This document shows positions 1 to 6,049 of a stretch of 6,649 nucleotides of DNA, in pieces; position 1 is the first letter of the stretch; each line of letters opens with the position of its first letter. The stretch comes from Candidatus Cloacimonadota bacterium (GTDB lineage Bacteria > Cloacimonadota > Cloacimonadia > Cloacimonadales > Cloacimonadaceae). Made by a program: the position numbers and the translations under genes. The stretch spans positions 1 through 6,649 of the forward strand of contig JAGOIS010000080.1 of NCBI GenBank assembly GCA_017995495.1, read 5' to 3'. Under the pieces are notes generated by a model. That model was not told the origin of the DNA. It did not search any database and saw only the letters and a program-made list of their open reading frames with translations.

Positions 1-497
1 GCGGCAACATGGACCACACCTATTCGAACAGCCGCATCCACCGCATCCAGATCAACGGCCAGCAGATGAACGAAGCCCTGATCAACTCCGCCTATGCCGG
101 CTGGCTGGGCATCCCGGTGACCCTGGTGTCCGGCGACGAAACCCTGAAGGGGGAACTTTCCCAGCCCCTGCCCTGGCTGGAATTTGTGGCCACCAAAAAG
201 GCCGTGGCCAAGTTTTCTGCAAAAAACCACTCCCGCCTGGCTGTGGATGAGCTGCTCCGCCAGGCTGTGGGCAAAGCCCTCGCCAAAGACAAGTCCGCTG
301 TTCCGCTCTACCGCTTTGATGCGCCCATCACCCTCAAAATTGAGTTCAACCACACCTCCATGGCCGACCAGGCAGCCCTGATGCCGTACTCCAAAAGGCT
401 CGACGGACGCACCCTGGAATTCACTGCCGACGACTACGAGATCGTGTTTGAAGCCATCATGGTGCTGGTCTATCTGGCCTCCACCACCCAAATGTAA
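1..497 (+). CDS. dppA: M55 family D-aminopeptidase (DppA-like), C-terminal part; 5' end outside window
   Basis: The reading frame is already open at the left edge (G-N precede the first Met codon at 9), so this is the 3' portion of a longer gene and the ATG at 9 is internal. DppA-type peptidases are zinc enzymes that remove N-terminal D-amino acids or cleave short peptides, and family members are usually about 270 residues. The visible part starts at the segment MDHTYSNSRIHRIQING, which resembles the family's metal-site stretch (MSH...RH..IN in Bacillus DppA). His3 and His11 (numbered from the ATG at 9) and Glu22 lie where conserved His and Glu residues are expected. It continues with NSAYAGWLGIPVTLVSGDE, typical of the family, and ends with a conserved-looking TADDYEIVFEAIMVLVYLAS helix. 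No signal peptide can be judged because the N-terminus is missing. Its TAA stop overlaps the ribosome binding site of the next gene, so it heads or sits within that operon. Family is fairly sure; substrate is not known. Confidence 0.85.
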   Translation, partial: GNMDHTYSNSRIHRIQINGQQMNEALINSAYAGWLGIPVTLVSGDETLKGELSQPLPWLEFVATKKAVAKFSAKNHSRLAVDELLRQAVGKALAKDKSAVPLYRFDAPITLKIEFNHTSMADQAALMPYSKRLDGRTLEFTADDYEIVFEAIMVLVYLASTTQM

Positions 498-501
498 GGA
501 G
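496..501 (+). promoter_or_regulatory. Shine-Dalgarno site of the DUF2007-pyrE gene
   Basis: AAGGAG lies 5 nt before the ATG at 507. It overlaps the last two bases of the upstream TAA stop (495-497), so translation of the two genes may be coupled. It supports the ATG at 507 and therefore the inclusion of the extra N-terminal domain in the PyrE protein. Confidence 0.8.
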
Positions 502-506
502 CTGTA

Positions 507-1298
507 ATGGATCCGGTACTTGTAACCATCGCCAGGTTCACCGACAACTTTGAAGCCGACCTGGCCAAAGAACTCCTCTCGGATCACGGGATTCAGGCGT
601 TCCTGAAGAACGAGATAGTGTATTCCATGCTTCCGGGCATCCTGCCGGGAAAATTCGACATCGAGCTCCAGGTGGCCTCAGCAGATGAACAGCGCGCCCG
701 CGAGATCCTTGCCGAACAGAGGAGCACGCCCCAGATCCGCAATATCCTCACCTCCGCCGGCGCCATCCTCGAAGGCCACTTTCTGCTGACCTCCGGCAAG
801 CACAGCGGCACCTACATCGAAAAGATCAGGCTGCTGCAGGATCCCGCGGCCACGGCATTGGTTTGCGAAATGCTGGCGGAAAGCCTGGAAGACCTTGAAT
901 TCGATACCGTCGCCGGCCCCGCCTACGGAGGGATGGTGCTCGCCTTTGAGCTGGCCAGATTGCTGGGCAAAAATTACGTTTTCAGCCAGCGCCAGGACGG
1001 CCAGATGACCATCCGCAGCGGCTTCGACCTGTCGCTGGTAAAAAAAGCCGTCGTGATCGAGGACATTGTCACCACCGGCGGTTCCGTTCGGGAGGTGATC
1101 AACTGCCTCAGCCTGCGCGGGATCAAGGTTCAGGCCGTGGCGGGCTTGGTGGACCGCTCAGACGGCACGCCGGATTTTGGCTGCCCCTTCCTTTCCTTGC
1201 TGAAGCTGGACTTCCCCGTCTGGAATCCCGAAGAATGCCCGCTCTGCGCTGACGGCGCCCCGCTCATCCGCCCCGGGGCCAGCGACAAGATCCTCTGA
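507..1298 (+). CDS. pyrE: Orotate phosphoribosyltransferase with N-terminal DUF2007-like domain
   Basis: A 263-residue two-domain protein. Residues about 1-72 (IARFTDNFEADLAKELLSDHG ... ADEQRAREILAE) match the pattern of DUF2007, a small domain annotated as putative signal-transducing. Residues about 77-263 are a type I phosphoribosyltransferase of the orotate kind, which makes OMP from orotate and PRPP in cytoplasmic pyrimidine synthesis. Evidence: FLLTSGKHSGTY (92-103, Lys98), AGPAYGGMVLAFELA (136-150), the loop QRQDGQMTIRSGF (161-173), the PRPP-binding motif VVIEDIVTTGGS (182-193), and the C-terminal ECPLC...PLIRPG often seen in bacterial PyrE. A lone PyrE is about 180-215 residues, so the N-terminal domain is an addition. 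The flexible loop reads SQRQDG where relatives often have an acidic residue (TEREGG-like). The strong AAGGAG supports the start. The gene lies 9 nt after the M55 peptidase and 3 nt before the methyltransferase gene. The orotate assignment is likely; the role of DUF2007 is unknown. Confidence 0.9.
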   Translation: MDPVLVTIARFTDNFEADLAKELLSDHGIQAFLKNEIVYSMLPGILPGKFDIELQVASADEQRAREILAEQRSTPQIRNILTSAGAILEGHFLLTSGKHSGTYIEKIRLLQDPAATALVCEMLAESLEDLEFDTVAGPAYGGMVLAFELARLLGKNYVFSQRQDGQMTIRSGFDLSLVKKAVVIEDIVTTGGSVREVINCLSLRGIKVQAVAGLVDRSDGTPDFGCPFLSLLKLDFPVWNPEECPLCADGAPLIRPGASDKIL

Positions 1299-1301
1299 AC
1301 C

Positions 1302-2774
1302 TTGAACAAAATAGCAGTAATCTCCCTCCACTCTTGGGAGCCCCAGCAACTGGCAGCCATCTGGAGATTTTTTCCTTTCGATGACCTGACAAGTTGGTTC
1401 CACCTTTATACCGGACCGGACTCCGCGGAGGACCTGCCCAGCCATCCCACCTTCACGGCCAAAGCCTTTTCCGGAAAGGATCCCCTGTCGGCGATGCTGA
1501 AATATTTGCATGAGGAAGGGATCACCGACTTCTGCTTTGCCAGTTTCGCGTCTGAACGCCTCTGGGGCCGCGCCACGGATTCGCCCTCTGCCACGGTCTT
1601 TTTGGGCGGCAACCTTTGCGTGGCGGACCTGAGCCAGCTCGGAGATGGACCTGCCAGCCGCGTGGAGGAGATCTGCCAGGCCCTGGAGCTGCATCCGGCC
1701 ATTCTGAGAAGCGAGGCAGAATGCTTGGGCATTCCCGCGAACTCCAGTCTCTACGTGGATTTTGGCGCTTTCCGCCGCGATTCCAATGGCGAATTGCTCT
1801 GCACCCAAAACCGGGACTTGGTGGCCGCCATCTGCCACAGCCATCCCGCCTCGTTCAACCTGCTGCATTTCCGCCCTGGCCAGCAGGCGTCAAATCTTGG
1901 TCTGGAAGAAGATCACACGGATTATCTGTCCACCTTGAACCGCTTGCGCCAGGCCGCGGTGAACGCTCAGGCGAAAACAGCGGAAAGGCGTTCCGGCCTG
2001 CCCTCGGCCAATCAGACCTCCTACTCCCTCTTCGCGCAGTATTACGATTCCTATATGTCCCATGTGAACTACGAGCAGTGGGTGGACCTGATCCTGAGCT
2101 GGCACAAACGAGTTGCCGGAGCGGCGCCCAAACGAATTCTGGAACTGGCTTGCGGAACTGCCAACGCCTCGGAGATCCTCGTCTTCCGTGGCCTCAAGGT
2201 GGATGCTTGTGACATTTCGCCCTACATGCTGCACGTGGCGGACAGCAAGCCCTTCAAACCATCCCTCTTCCTCAACGCGCTCACCGATCCCATCCCGGAA
2301 GGCGGCTACGACCTCATCTTCTGCCTCTTCGACAGCTTCAACTACCTGGTCAAAAAATCCGAGGCCGCTCAACTCCTCAAAAACGCCTTTCAAGCCCTCA
2401 ACCCCGGCGGCACCTTCATTTTTGACATCTCCACCCTACGCAACAGCCTGGAGAATTTTGCCGACAACACTTCCTTCACCCGGGTCCGCGATGGATATCT
2501 GGTCCAGATCTCCAGTTTCGAGCCCCTCACCTACCGCCAGATCACGCATTTCTTCCTCTTCCGCACCAACCTCGATGCCTACGACCGTTTTGAGGAACGT
2601 CACGTCCAGAGGGTCTACCGCACTTCGGAGCTGGTGGAGCTCTGCGCGGCTTCCAAACTGGAACTGCGGGCCATCTTCGCCCCGGAGACCAGACCCAATC
2701 TGCTCACCCGCGATCCCGACGACCTCGACAACCGCTATTTCCGCCTCTTTTTCATGCTGCAAAAACCCTCGTGA
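1302..2774 (+). CDS. Two-domain protein: unknown N-terminal half plus class I SAM-dependent methyltransferase
   Basis: A 490-residue soluble protein. The C-terminal half (about 240-490) is a class I S-adenosylmethionine methyltransferase. It has an entry helix YSLFAQYYDSYMSHVNYEQWVDLIL (241-265), motif I ILELACGTAN (279-288), an acidic residue after strand 2 in VDACDIS (Asp304), YDLIFCLFDSFNYL (336-349) and LNPGGTFIFDIST (366-378). This arrangement is common in small-molecule methyltransferases; the substrate cannot be told. The first 235 residues (MNKIAVISLH...) look like a mixed alpha/beta fold, but I do not recognise the family. A linker rich in Q, A and R (about 205-238) joins the halves. 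The start is TTG at 1302, 3 nt after the pyrE stop, without a visible Shine-Dalgarno, so translation probably depends on ribosomes finishing pyrE. The next in-frame ATG (residue 65) would cut into the N-terminal domain. The gene overlaps rnhB by 4 nt. The methyltransferase call is strong; overall function is unknown. Confidence 0.8.
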   Translation: MNKIAVISLHSWEPQQLAAIWRFFPFDDLTSWFHLYTGPDSAEDLPSHPTFTAKAFSGKDPLSAMLKYLHEEGITDFCFASFASERLWGRATDSPSATVFLGGNLCVADLSQLGDGPASRVEEICQALELHPAILRSEAECLGIPANSSLYVDFGAFRRDSNGELLCTQNRDLVAAICHSHPASFNLLHFRPGQQASNLGLEEDHTDYLSTLNRLRQAAVNAQAKTAERRSGLPSANQTSYSLFAQYYDSYMSHVNYEQWVDLILSWHKRVAGAAPKRILELACGTANASEILVFRGLKVDACDISPYMLHVADSKPFKPSLFLNALTDPIPEGGYDLIFCLFDSFNYLVKKSEAAQLLKNAFQALNPGGTFIFDISTLRNSLENFADNTSFTRVRDGYLVQISSFEPLTYRQITHFFLFRTNLDAYDRFEERHVQRVYRTSELVELCAASKLELRAIFAPETRPNLLTRDPDDLDNRYFRLFFMLQKPS

Positions 2775-3373
2775 AACACCTCTACGAATACGATCAAACC
2801 CTGCTGTGGACCCCGGACCGCCTGATCGGGGTCGACGAAGCCGGACGCGGGGCCCTGGCCGGACCTGTGGTGGTTGCGGCAGTGGCGTTGAATTACGCCG
2901 TCCCCATCGAGGGGATCAACGACAGCAAAAAACTTTCTCCCATCAGCCGCGAACGGCTTTTCAAAGCCATCACCGACTCCGCTTTGGTCTGGTTCATAAC
3001 AGAGGTTGACGCCGCTTGGATCGATGCCCACGACATTTTGCAGGCCACGCTCAAAGGCATGCGGGAAGCCGTGGCCGCGATCGCATCACCAGCTGATCTC
3101 TGCCTCGTGGACGGCAACCAGATGCCGCCCGGACTGCCTTGCCCGGCCCGCTGCCTGGTCCGCGGGGATTCCCTTTCCGCCTGCGTCGCGGCCGCCTCCA
3201 TCCTTGCCAAGGTCCACCGGGACCGCCTCATGGCAGGTTTTGAACCCAAGTATCCGCTCTACGGCTTTGCCCGGCACAAAGGTTACGGAACCGCCGCCCA
3301 CCTCCAGGCCCTGGCGGATCACGGCCCCTGCCCCATCCACCGGAAGACATTCGCGCCCATTTCACAGATGTGA
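2771..3373 (+). CDS. rnhB: Ribonuclease HII
   Basis: A 200-residue RNase HII, which cuts the RNA strand of RNA-DNA hybrids and single ribonucleotides misincorporated in DNA, in the cytoplasm. Family signatures are complete: IGVDEAGRGALAGPVV (19-34) with Asp22 and Glu23; NDSKKLS (50-56); LVDGN (112-116) with Asp114; RGDSLSACVAAASILAKVHRD (131-151) with Asp133; YPLYGFARHKGYGT (161-174); and HRKTFAP near the end. The DEDD metal-binding set is intact, and the length is normal (about 190-220). The start is GTG at 2771, overlapping the upstream TGA as GTGA, which indicates translational coupling. The first residues before the DEAGRG motif have the usual short length, so no longer form is needed. 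The stop codon lies inside a terminator-like hairpin. It appears to be the last gene of the operon. Confidence 0.96.
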   Translation: MKHLYEYDQTLLWTPDRLIGVDEAGRGALAGPVVVAAVALNYAVPIEGINDSKKLSPISRERLFKAITDSALVWFITEVDAAWIDAHDILQATLKGMREAVAAIASPADLCLVDGNQMPPGLPCPARCLVRGDSLSACVAAASILAKVHRDRLMAGFEPKYPLYGFARHKGYGTAAHLQALADHGPCPIHRKTFAPISQM

Positions 3374-3392
3374 CCGGGCGTTTGGCTTTTTT
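3354..3392 (+). terminator. Probable intrinsic terminator of the dppA-pyrE-MTase-rnhB operon
   Basis: CGCCC (3354-3358) pairs with GGGCG (3376-3380). An inner stem TCAC (3362-3365) pairs with GTGA (3370-3373) across a 4-base loop, with a small asymmetric internal loop between the two stems. It is followed directly by TTTGGC and then six T (3387-3392). The hairpin includes the last rnhB codons and its TGA. The pairing and T tract are visible in the sequence; termination is inferred. The internal loop makes it weaker than a textbook terminator. Confidence 0.5.
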
Positions 3393-3417
3393 CCAGAAGA
3401 TCCCTCTCAACCTGGCT

Positions 3418-3500
3418 CCGGCGATCAATACGGAATAAATACGGAATCAATACGGATTTCATCCGTATTGATTCCGTATTTATTCCGTATTGATCGCCGG
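3418..3500. repeat. Perfect long palindrome: 40-bp inverted repeat, 3-base loop, built of 11-bp units
   Basis: The left arm 3418-3457 and right arm 3461-3500 are exact reverse complements over all 40 positions, separated by TTC (3458-3460). A T·G wobble and two more pairs (3415-3417 with 3501-3503) extend the potential stem to 43 pairs. The arm ends are GC-rich (CCGGCG/CGCCGG). The rest consists of three head-to-tail 11-bp units in the left arm: ATCAATACGGA (3424-3434), ATAAATACGGA (3435-3445) and ATCAATACGGA (3446-3456). These are mirrored in the right arm at 3462-3472, 3473-3483 and 3484-3494. The single A-for-C variation of the middle unit is matched in the opposite arm. No T tract follows, so it is not a standard terminator. 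It could be a dispersed palindromic element, a site for a dimeric DNA-binding protein, or a cruciform or RNA hairpin. No target-site duplication is obvious at its borders. Confidence 0.97.
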
Positions 3501-3733
3501 GGCGGAACAGGATATTCCCACCTTGGGTTGGAGTGTAAACCCTCCAAGTAAGCTTGTTACGTCAGGTATATTGTGGCAGACTGGGTCTCTTGAGAGCCAG
3601 GAGAGCGAATTATTGCTTGACTGTTTTGGCGCATCCAAACTAACTGAAAAAAATATCAAATATATCACTGACAAGGAGTTGCCTATCGTTCCAAGCGCTA
3701 ACCCAGCCACAATTTCAAGCAAAAAAATCCGAT
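3501..3733. other. Low-GC spacer between the palindrome and iorA; no convincing gene
   Basis: By hand count 3511-3730 is about 43% GC, visibly lower than the genes on both sides. An 81-codon frame is open on the + strand (3490-3735), but its start is a TTG inside the palindrome with no ribosome binding site. An 80-codon frame is open on the opposite strand (3722-3480). Neither product shows a domain or motif I recognise, and both cross into the palindrome, so I do not call either a gene. A small inverted repeat, TTGGAG (3528-3533) with CTCCAA (3542-3547), is present. This stretch must contain the iorA leader and probably its promoter, but only weak candidates are visible, such as TTGACT at 3617-3622 with a poor -10 (TAACTG, 3641-3646). 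It may be a decayed gene or part of an inserted element that includes the palindrome. Confidence 0.5.
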
Positions 3734-3740
3734 AAAGGAG
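3734..3740 (+). promoter_or_regulatory. Shine-Dalgarno site of iorA
   Basis: AAAGGAG lies 8 nt upstream of the ATG at 3749, a good match and spacing. It fixes the iorA start. The protein begins with the short strand MEKLMLLGDEALAQGALDAG expected of the family. Confidence 0.85.
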
Positions 3741-3748
3741 TTCCTGAT

Positions 3749-5356
3749 ATGGAAAAACTGATGCTATTGGGCGATGAAGCCCTGGCGCAGGGCGCTCTGG
3801 ATGCCGGGATCAGCGGATTTTACGGCTATCCGGGCACGCCCAGCACGGAGATCATCGAATACGTGCAGCGCAGCAAACAAGCGGAGGCCGCCAAGGTCCA
3901 CCGAAATTGGTCGTCCAACGAAAAAACGGCGATGGAGGCCGCGATCGGGATGAGCTACGCCGGAAAAAGGGCCATGGTGACCATGAAGCATGTGGGGCTG
4001 AACGTGGCCGCCGACCCCTTCATGAATTCCGCCTTCACCGGCGCCAACGGCGGATTGGTGGTGGTTTCCGCGGACGATCCCAGCATGCATTCCTCGCAGA
4101 ACGAGCAGGATTCGCGGTTCTACGGCAAGTTTGCCATGATCCCGGTTTTGGAGCCATCGAACCAGCAGGAATGCTACGACATGGCCTTCCACGCCTTCGA
4201 GCTTTCCGAAAAGTACCATCTGCCGGTGCTGCTGCGCCTCACAACCCGGCTTTCGCATTCCCGCAGCGGGGTGCGGAGGCGTGAACCGCTGGCCCAAAAT
4301 AGCATGCATAAACCTGACGACCCCTTCCAGTTCATGCTTCTGCCTGCTTTCGCGCGCAAAAAATACAAACATCTGATCGAGATCCAGCCCGCTTTGACCT
4401 CCGAAGCGGAAGCCTCGCCCTTCAACTCCATCGATCTCAAGGCTGAAGGCCAATCCCTGGGGATCGTGGCCACCGGACTGGCTTACAACTATCTGCGGGA
4501 CGTTTACGGCGACAAACAGGTCCCCCACCCCGTGGTCAAGATCTGCCAGTATCCGCTGCCGGTGCAGGCGCTGCGCAAGCTTTATGAAAGCTGCGATGCC
4601 CTGTTGGTCCTTGAAGAAGGCATGCCGGTGGTGGAGGATCAGCTAAAAGGATTGGCCTGGAGCGGCACCAAGACCATCCACGGACGCTTGGACGGCACCA
4701 TCCCCCGCGACGGCGAGCTGAATCCAAACAAGGTGGCGCAGGCCTTGAAGCTGCCTGATACGATCGGAGCTCCAGTGCCGGAAGTGGTCAATCCCAGACC
4801 GCCGGCCCTCTGCGTCGGCTGTCCCCACGCGGACAGTTATCTGGCCCTCAATGAGGCACTTAAGGAATTTGGCCGCGGCCATGTGTTTTCCGACATCGGC
4901 TGCTACACCCTGGGATTCATGCCACCCTACAACGCCATCAACTCCTGTGTTGATATGGGCGCCAGCATCACCATGGCCAAAGGCGCCGCGGACGCGGGCT
5001 TGTATCCCGCCGTGGCCGTGATCGGCGATTCCACCTTCTCCCATTCGGGCATGACCGGCCTGCTGGACTGCGTTTATGAGAACGCCAACGTGATGATCGT
5101 GATCCTGGACAATTCCACCACCGGCATGACCGGCGGCCAGGAATACACCGGCTTTGGCAAGCTGGAGGAGATCTGCCTGGGCTTGGGCGTGGCCAAAGAG
5201 CACATCCGCGTGGTCACACCCCTGAAGCTGAACTGGGATGAGATGGTATCCGTATACAAGGAAGAGCTTGCCCACGAGGGCGTGAGCGTGGTCATCCCGC
5301 GTCGGGAGTGCATCCAGACCCTGATGAAGAAGAACAAAATGGAGAAGCCGCAATGA
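3749..5356 (+). CDS. iorA: Indolepyruvate:ferredoxin oxidoreductase alpha subunit lacking the C-terminal ferredoxin domain
   Basis: The 535-residue large subunit of IorAB, which oxidatively decarboxylates aryl pyruvates such as indolepyruvate and phenylpyruvate to acyl-CoA and reduces ferredoxin during amino-acid fermentation in the cytoplasm. The N-terminal pyruvate-oxidoreductase-like domain shows GDEALAQGALDAG (8-20), YGYPGTPSTEI (25-35), NEKTAMEAAIGMSYAG (57-72) and MKHVGLNVAADP (79-90). The thiamine-diphosphate domain has CVGCPHADS (355-363), SDIGCYTLG (381-389), GDSTFSHSGMTGLLD (426-440) and ILDNSTTGMTGGQ (452-464), that is, GDS followed by the usual Asn in DNS. Typical family members run to about 580-640 residues and end in two CxxCxxCxxxC clusters; this one ends after VVIPRRECIQTLMKKNK with no such cysteines. 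The start has a strong AAAGGAG, and the gene overlaps iorB by ATGA. The family call is firm. The exact oxoacid is inferred, and a relative acting on another 2-oxoacid is possible. Confidence 0.9.
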   Translation: MEKLMLLGDEALAQGALDAGISGFYGYPGTPSTEIIEYVQRSKQAEAAKVHRNWSSNEKTAMEAAIGMSYAGKRAMVTMKHVGLNVAADPFMNSAFTGANGGLVVVSADDPSMHSSQNEQDSRFYGKFAMIPVLEPSNQQECYDMAFHAFELSEKYHLPVLLRLTTRLSHSRSGVRRREPLAQNSMHKPDDPFQFMLLPAFARKKYKHLIEIQPALTSEAEASPFNSIDLKAEGQSLGIVATGLAYNYLRDVYGDKQVPHPVVKICQYPLPVQALRKLYESCDALLVLEEGMPVVEDQLKGLAWSGTKTIHGRLDGTIPRDGELNPNKVAQALKLPDTIGAPVPEVVNPRPPALCVGCPHADSYLALNEALKEFGRGHVFSDIGCYTLGFMPPYNAINSCVDMGASITMAKGAADAGLYPAVAVIGDSTFSHSGMTGLLDCVYENANVMIVILDNSTTGMTGGQEYTGFGKLEEICLGLGVAKEHIRVVTPLKLNWDEMVSVYKEELAHEGVSVVIPRRECIQTLMKKNKMEKPQ

Positions 5357-5922
5357 AAAAGGACATCATTCTCGCCGGAGTGGGCGGCCAGGGCATCCTG
5401 ACCATCGCCACAATTTTGGGAGCGGCCGCCCTGAATCGCGGTTGGCATCTCAAACAAGCCGAAGTGCACGGCATGAGCCAGCGCGGCGGCGACGTCCAAT
5501 CCCACCTGCGCCTGGCTGACTCGGAGATCTGGAGCGACCTGATCCCCCTGGGAAAAGCCGACATGATCCTCTCCGTGGAGCCTATGGAGGCCCTGCGCCA
5601 CCTTCCCTACCTGGATCCCAAGGGTTGGTTGATCGCCAACATGACCCCCTTCAAAAACATTCCCAACTATCCGGACCCGGAGCAGGTCTACGCGGAGATC
5701 CGCGGGCTCCCGAACCACGTTTTGATCGACGCGGACAGCATCGCCAAAGAGGTGAAGGCACCCCGCGCGATGAACATCGTGATGCTGGGCGCCGCCGCCA
5801 CCCATCTGGGTTTCAGCGCCGAGGAACTGAACCGGGCCATCACAGAGATCTTCAGCCGCAAGGGCGAGCAGATCGTGGAAGCCAATCTGCGGGCCCTGGC
5901 AGCGGGCCTGAACGCGAAATGA
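5353..5922 (+). CDS. iorB: Indolepyruvate:ferredoxin oxidoreductase beta subunit
   Basis: A 189-residue small subunit, the normal length for IorB, homologous to the gamma domain of pyruvate:ferredoxin oxidoreductase. Signatures are GVGGQGILTIATILG (9-23), EVHGMSQRGGDVQSHLRL (37-54) and DLIPLGKADMILSVEPMEALRHL (62-84), with a later NIVMLGAAATHLGF (141-154). It partners IorA in an oligomer that takes up the 2-oxoacid and coenzyme A. The start is ATG at 5353, overlapping the iorA TGA as ATGA. GGAG at 5341-5344 lies 8 nt upstream. A longer reading from 5308 would add 15 charged residues with no counterpart in the family and overlap iorA by 49 nt, so I prefer 5353. No iron-sulphur motif is present, so this protein does not replace the ferredoxin domain missing from IorA. 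Confidence 0.93.
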   Translation: MKKDIILAGVGGQGILTIATILGAAALNRGWHLKQAEVHGMSQRGGDVQSHLRLADSEIWSDLIPLGKADMILSVEPMEALRHLPYLDPKGWLIANMTPFKNIPNYPDPEQVYAEIRGLPNHVLIDADSIAKEVKAPRAMNIVMLGAAATHLGFSAEELNRAITEIFSRKGEQIVEANLRALAAGLNAK

Positions 5923-5929
5923 TCAATGC

Positions 5930-5966
5930 CGGGGAGCGTCCGCAAGGCGCTCCCTGCCTTTATAAC
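5930..5966 (+). terminator. Probable intrinsic terminator after iorAB
   Basis: GGGAGCGTC (5932-5940) pairs with GGCGCTCCC (5946-5954) around a 5-base loop CGCAA, with one G·T pair. A further wobble and a C-G pair extend it to 5930 and 5956. The stem starts 7 nt after the iorB stop and is followed by a short, imperfect T stretch (CCTTTATAA, 5957-5965). The stem is strong but the T tract is weak, so termination may be partial or assisted by Rho. Confidence 0.5.
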
Positions 5967-6049
5967 GCGGTGTGGCATGATGAGCTTGAACCAGGGTGAG
6001 GACAGGAGAGGCAGGCAAGCTGTCATCCGGGCTTGAGGGCAGCCGGAGA

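Noticed and set aside
1158..1868. 236-codon open frame on the - strand across pyrE and the methyltransferase gene
   Set aside because: It is the antisense of two well-supported genes in a GC-rich region, where long antisense frames are common. There are no motifs.
3418..3500. Palindrome as CRISPR array or ordinary terminator
   Set aside because: The units are 11 bp with no spacers between them, so it is not CRISPR. No T tract follows either arm, so it is not a standard intrinsic terminator.
3617..3646. Promoter TTGACT ... TAACTG for iorA
   Set aside because: The -35 is good, but the -10 matches poorly and the spacing is 18 bp. It is not distinct enough to list as a feature.
3480..3722. 80-codon open frame on the - strand over the same spacer
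   Set aside because: It ends inside the palindrome and contains no domain I recognise. It could be a gene remnant, but nothing supports a call.
3490..3735. 81-codon open frame on the + strand upstream of iorA
   Set aside because: It starts with TTG inside the palindrome, has no ribosome binding site and no recognisable motif, and an opposite-strand frame of similar length covers the same bases. It is described only as part of the low-GC spacer.
3764..4528. 254-codon open frame on the - strand inside iorA
   Set aside because: It is fully antisense to clearly conserved IorA domains, rich in His, Gly and Arg, with no recognisable fold signature.
5308..5352. Extended N-terminus for IorB
   Set aside because: The extra 15 residues are highly charged, precede the conserved MKKDIILAGVGGQG start, and would overlap iorA by 49 nt. 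The ATGA overlap at 5353 with GGAG upstream is the better start.
5977..6036. Small open frame MMSLNQGEDRRGRQAVIRA between iorB and xseA
   Set aside because: Only 19 codons, without a clear Shine-Dalgarno, not recognised, and with a composition like translated spacer.
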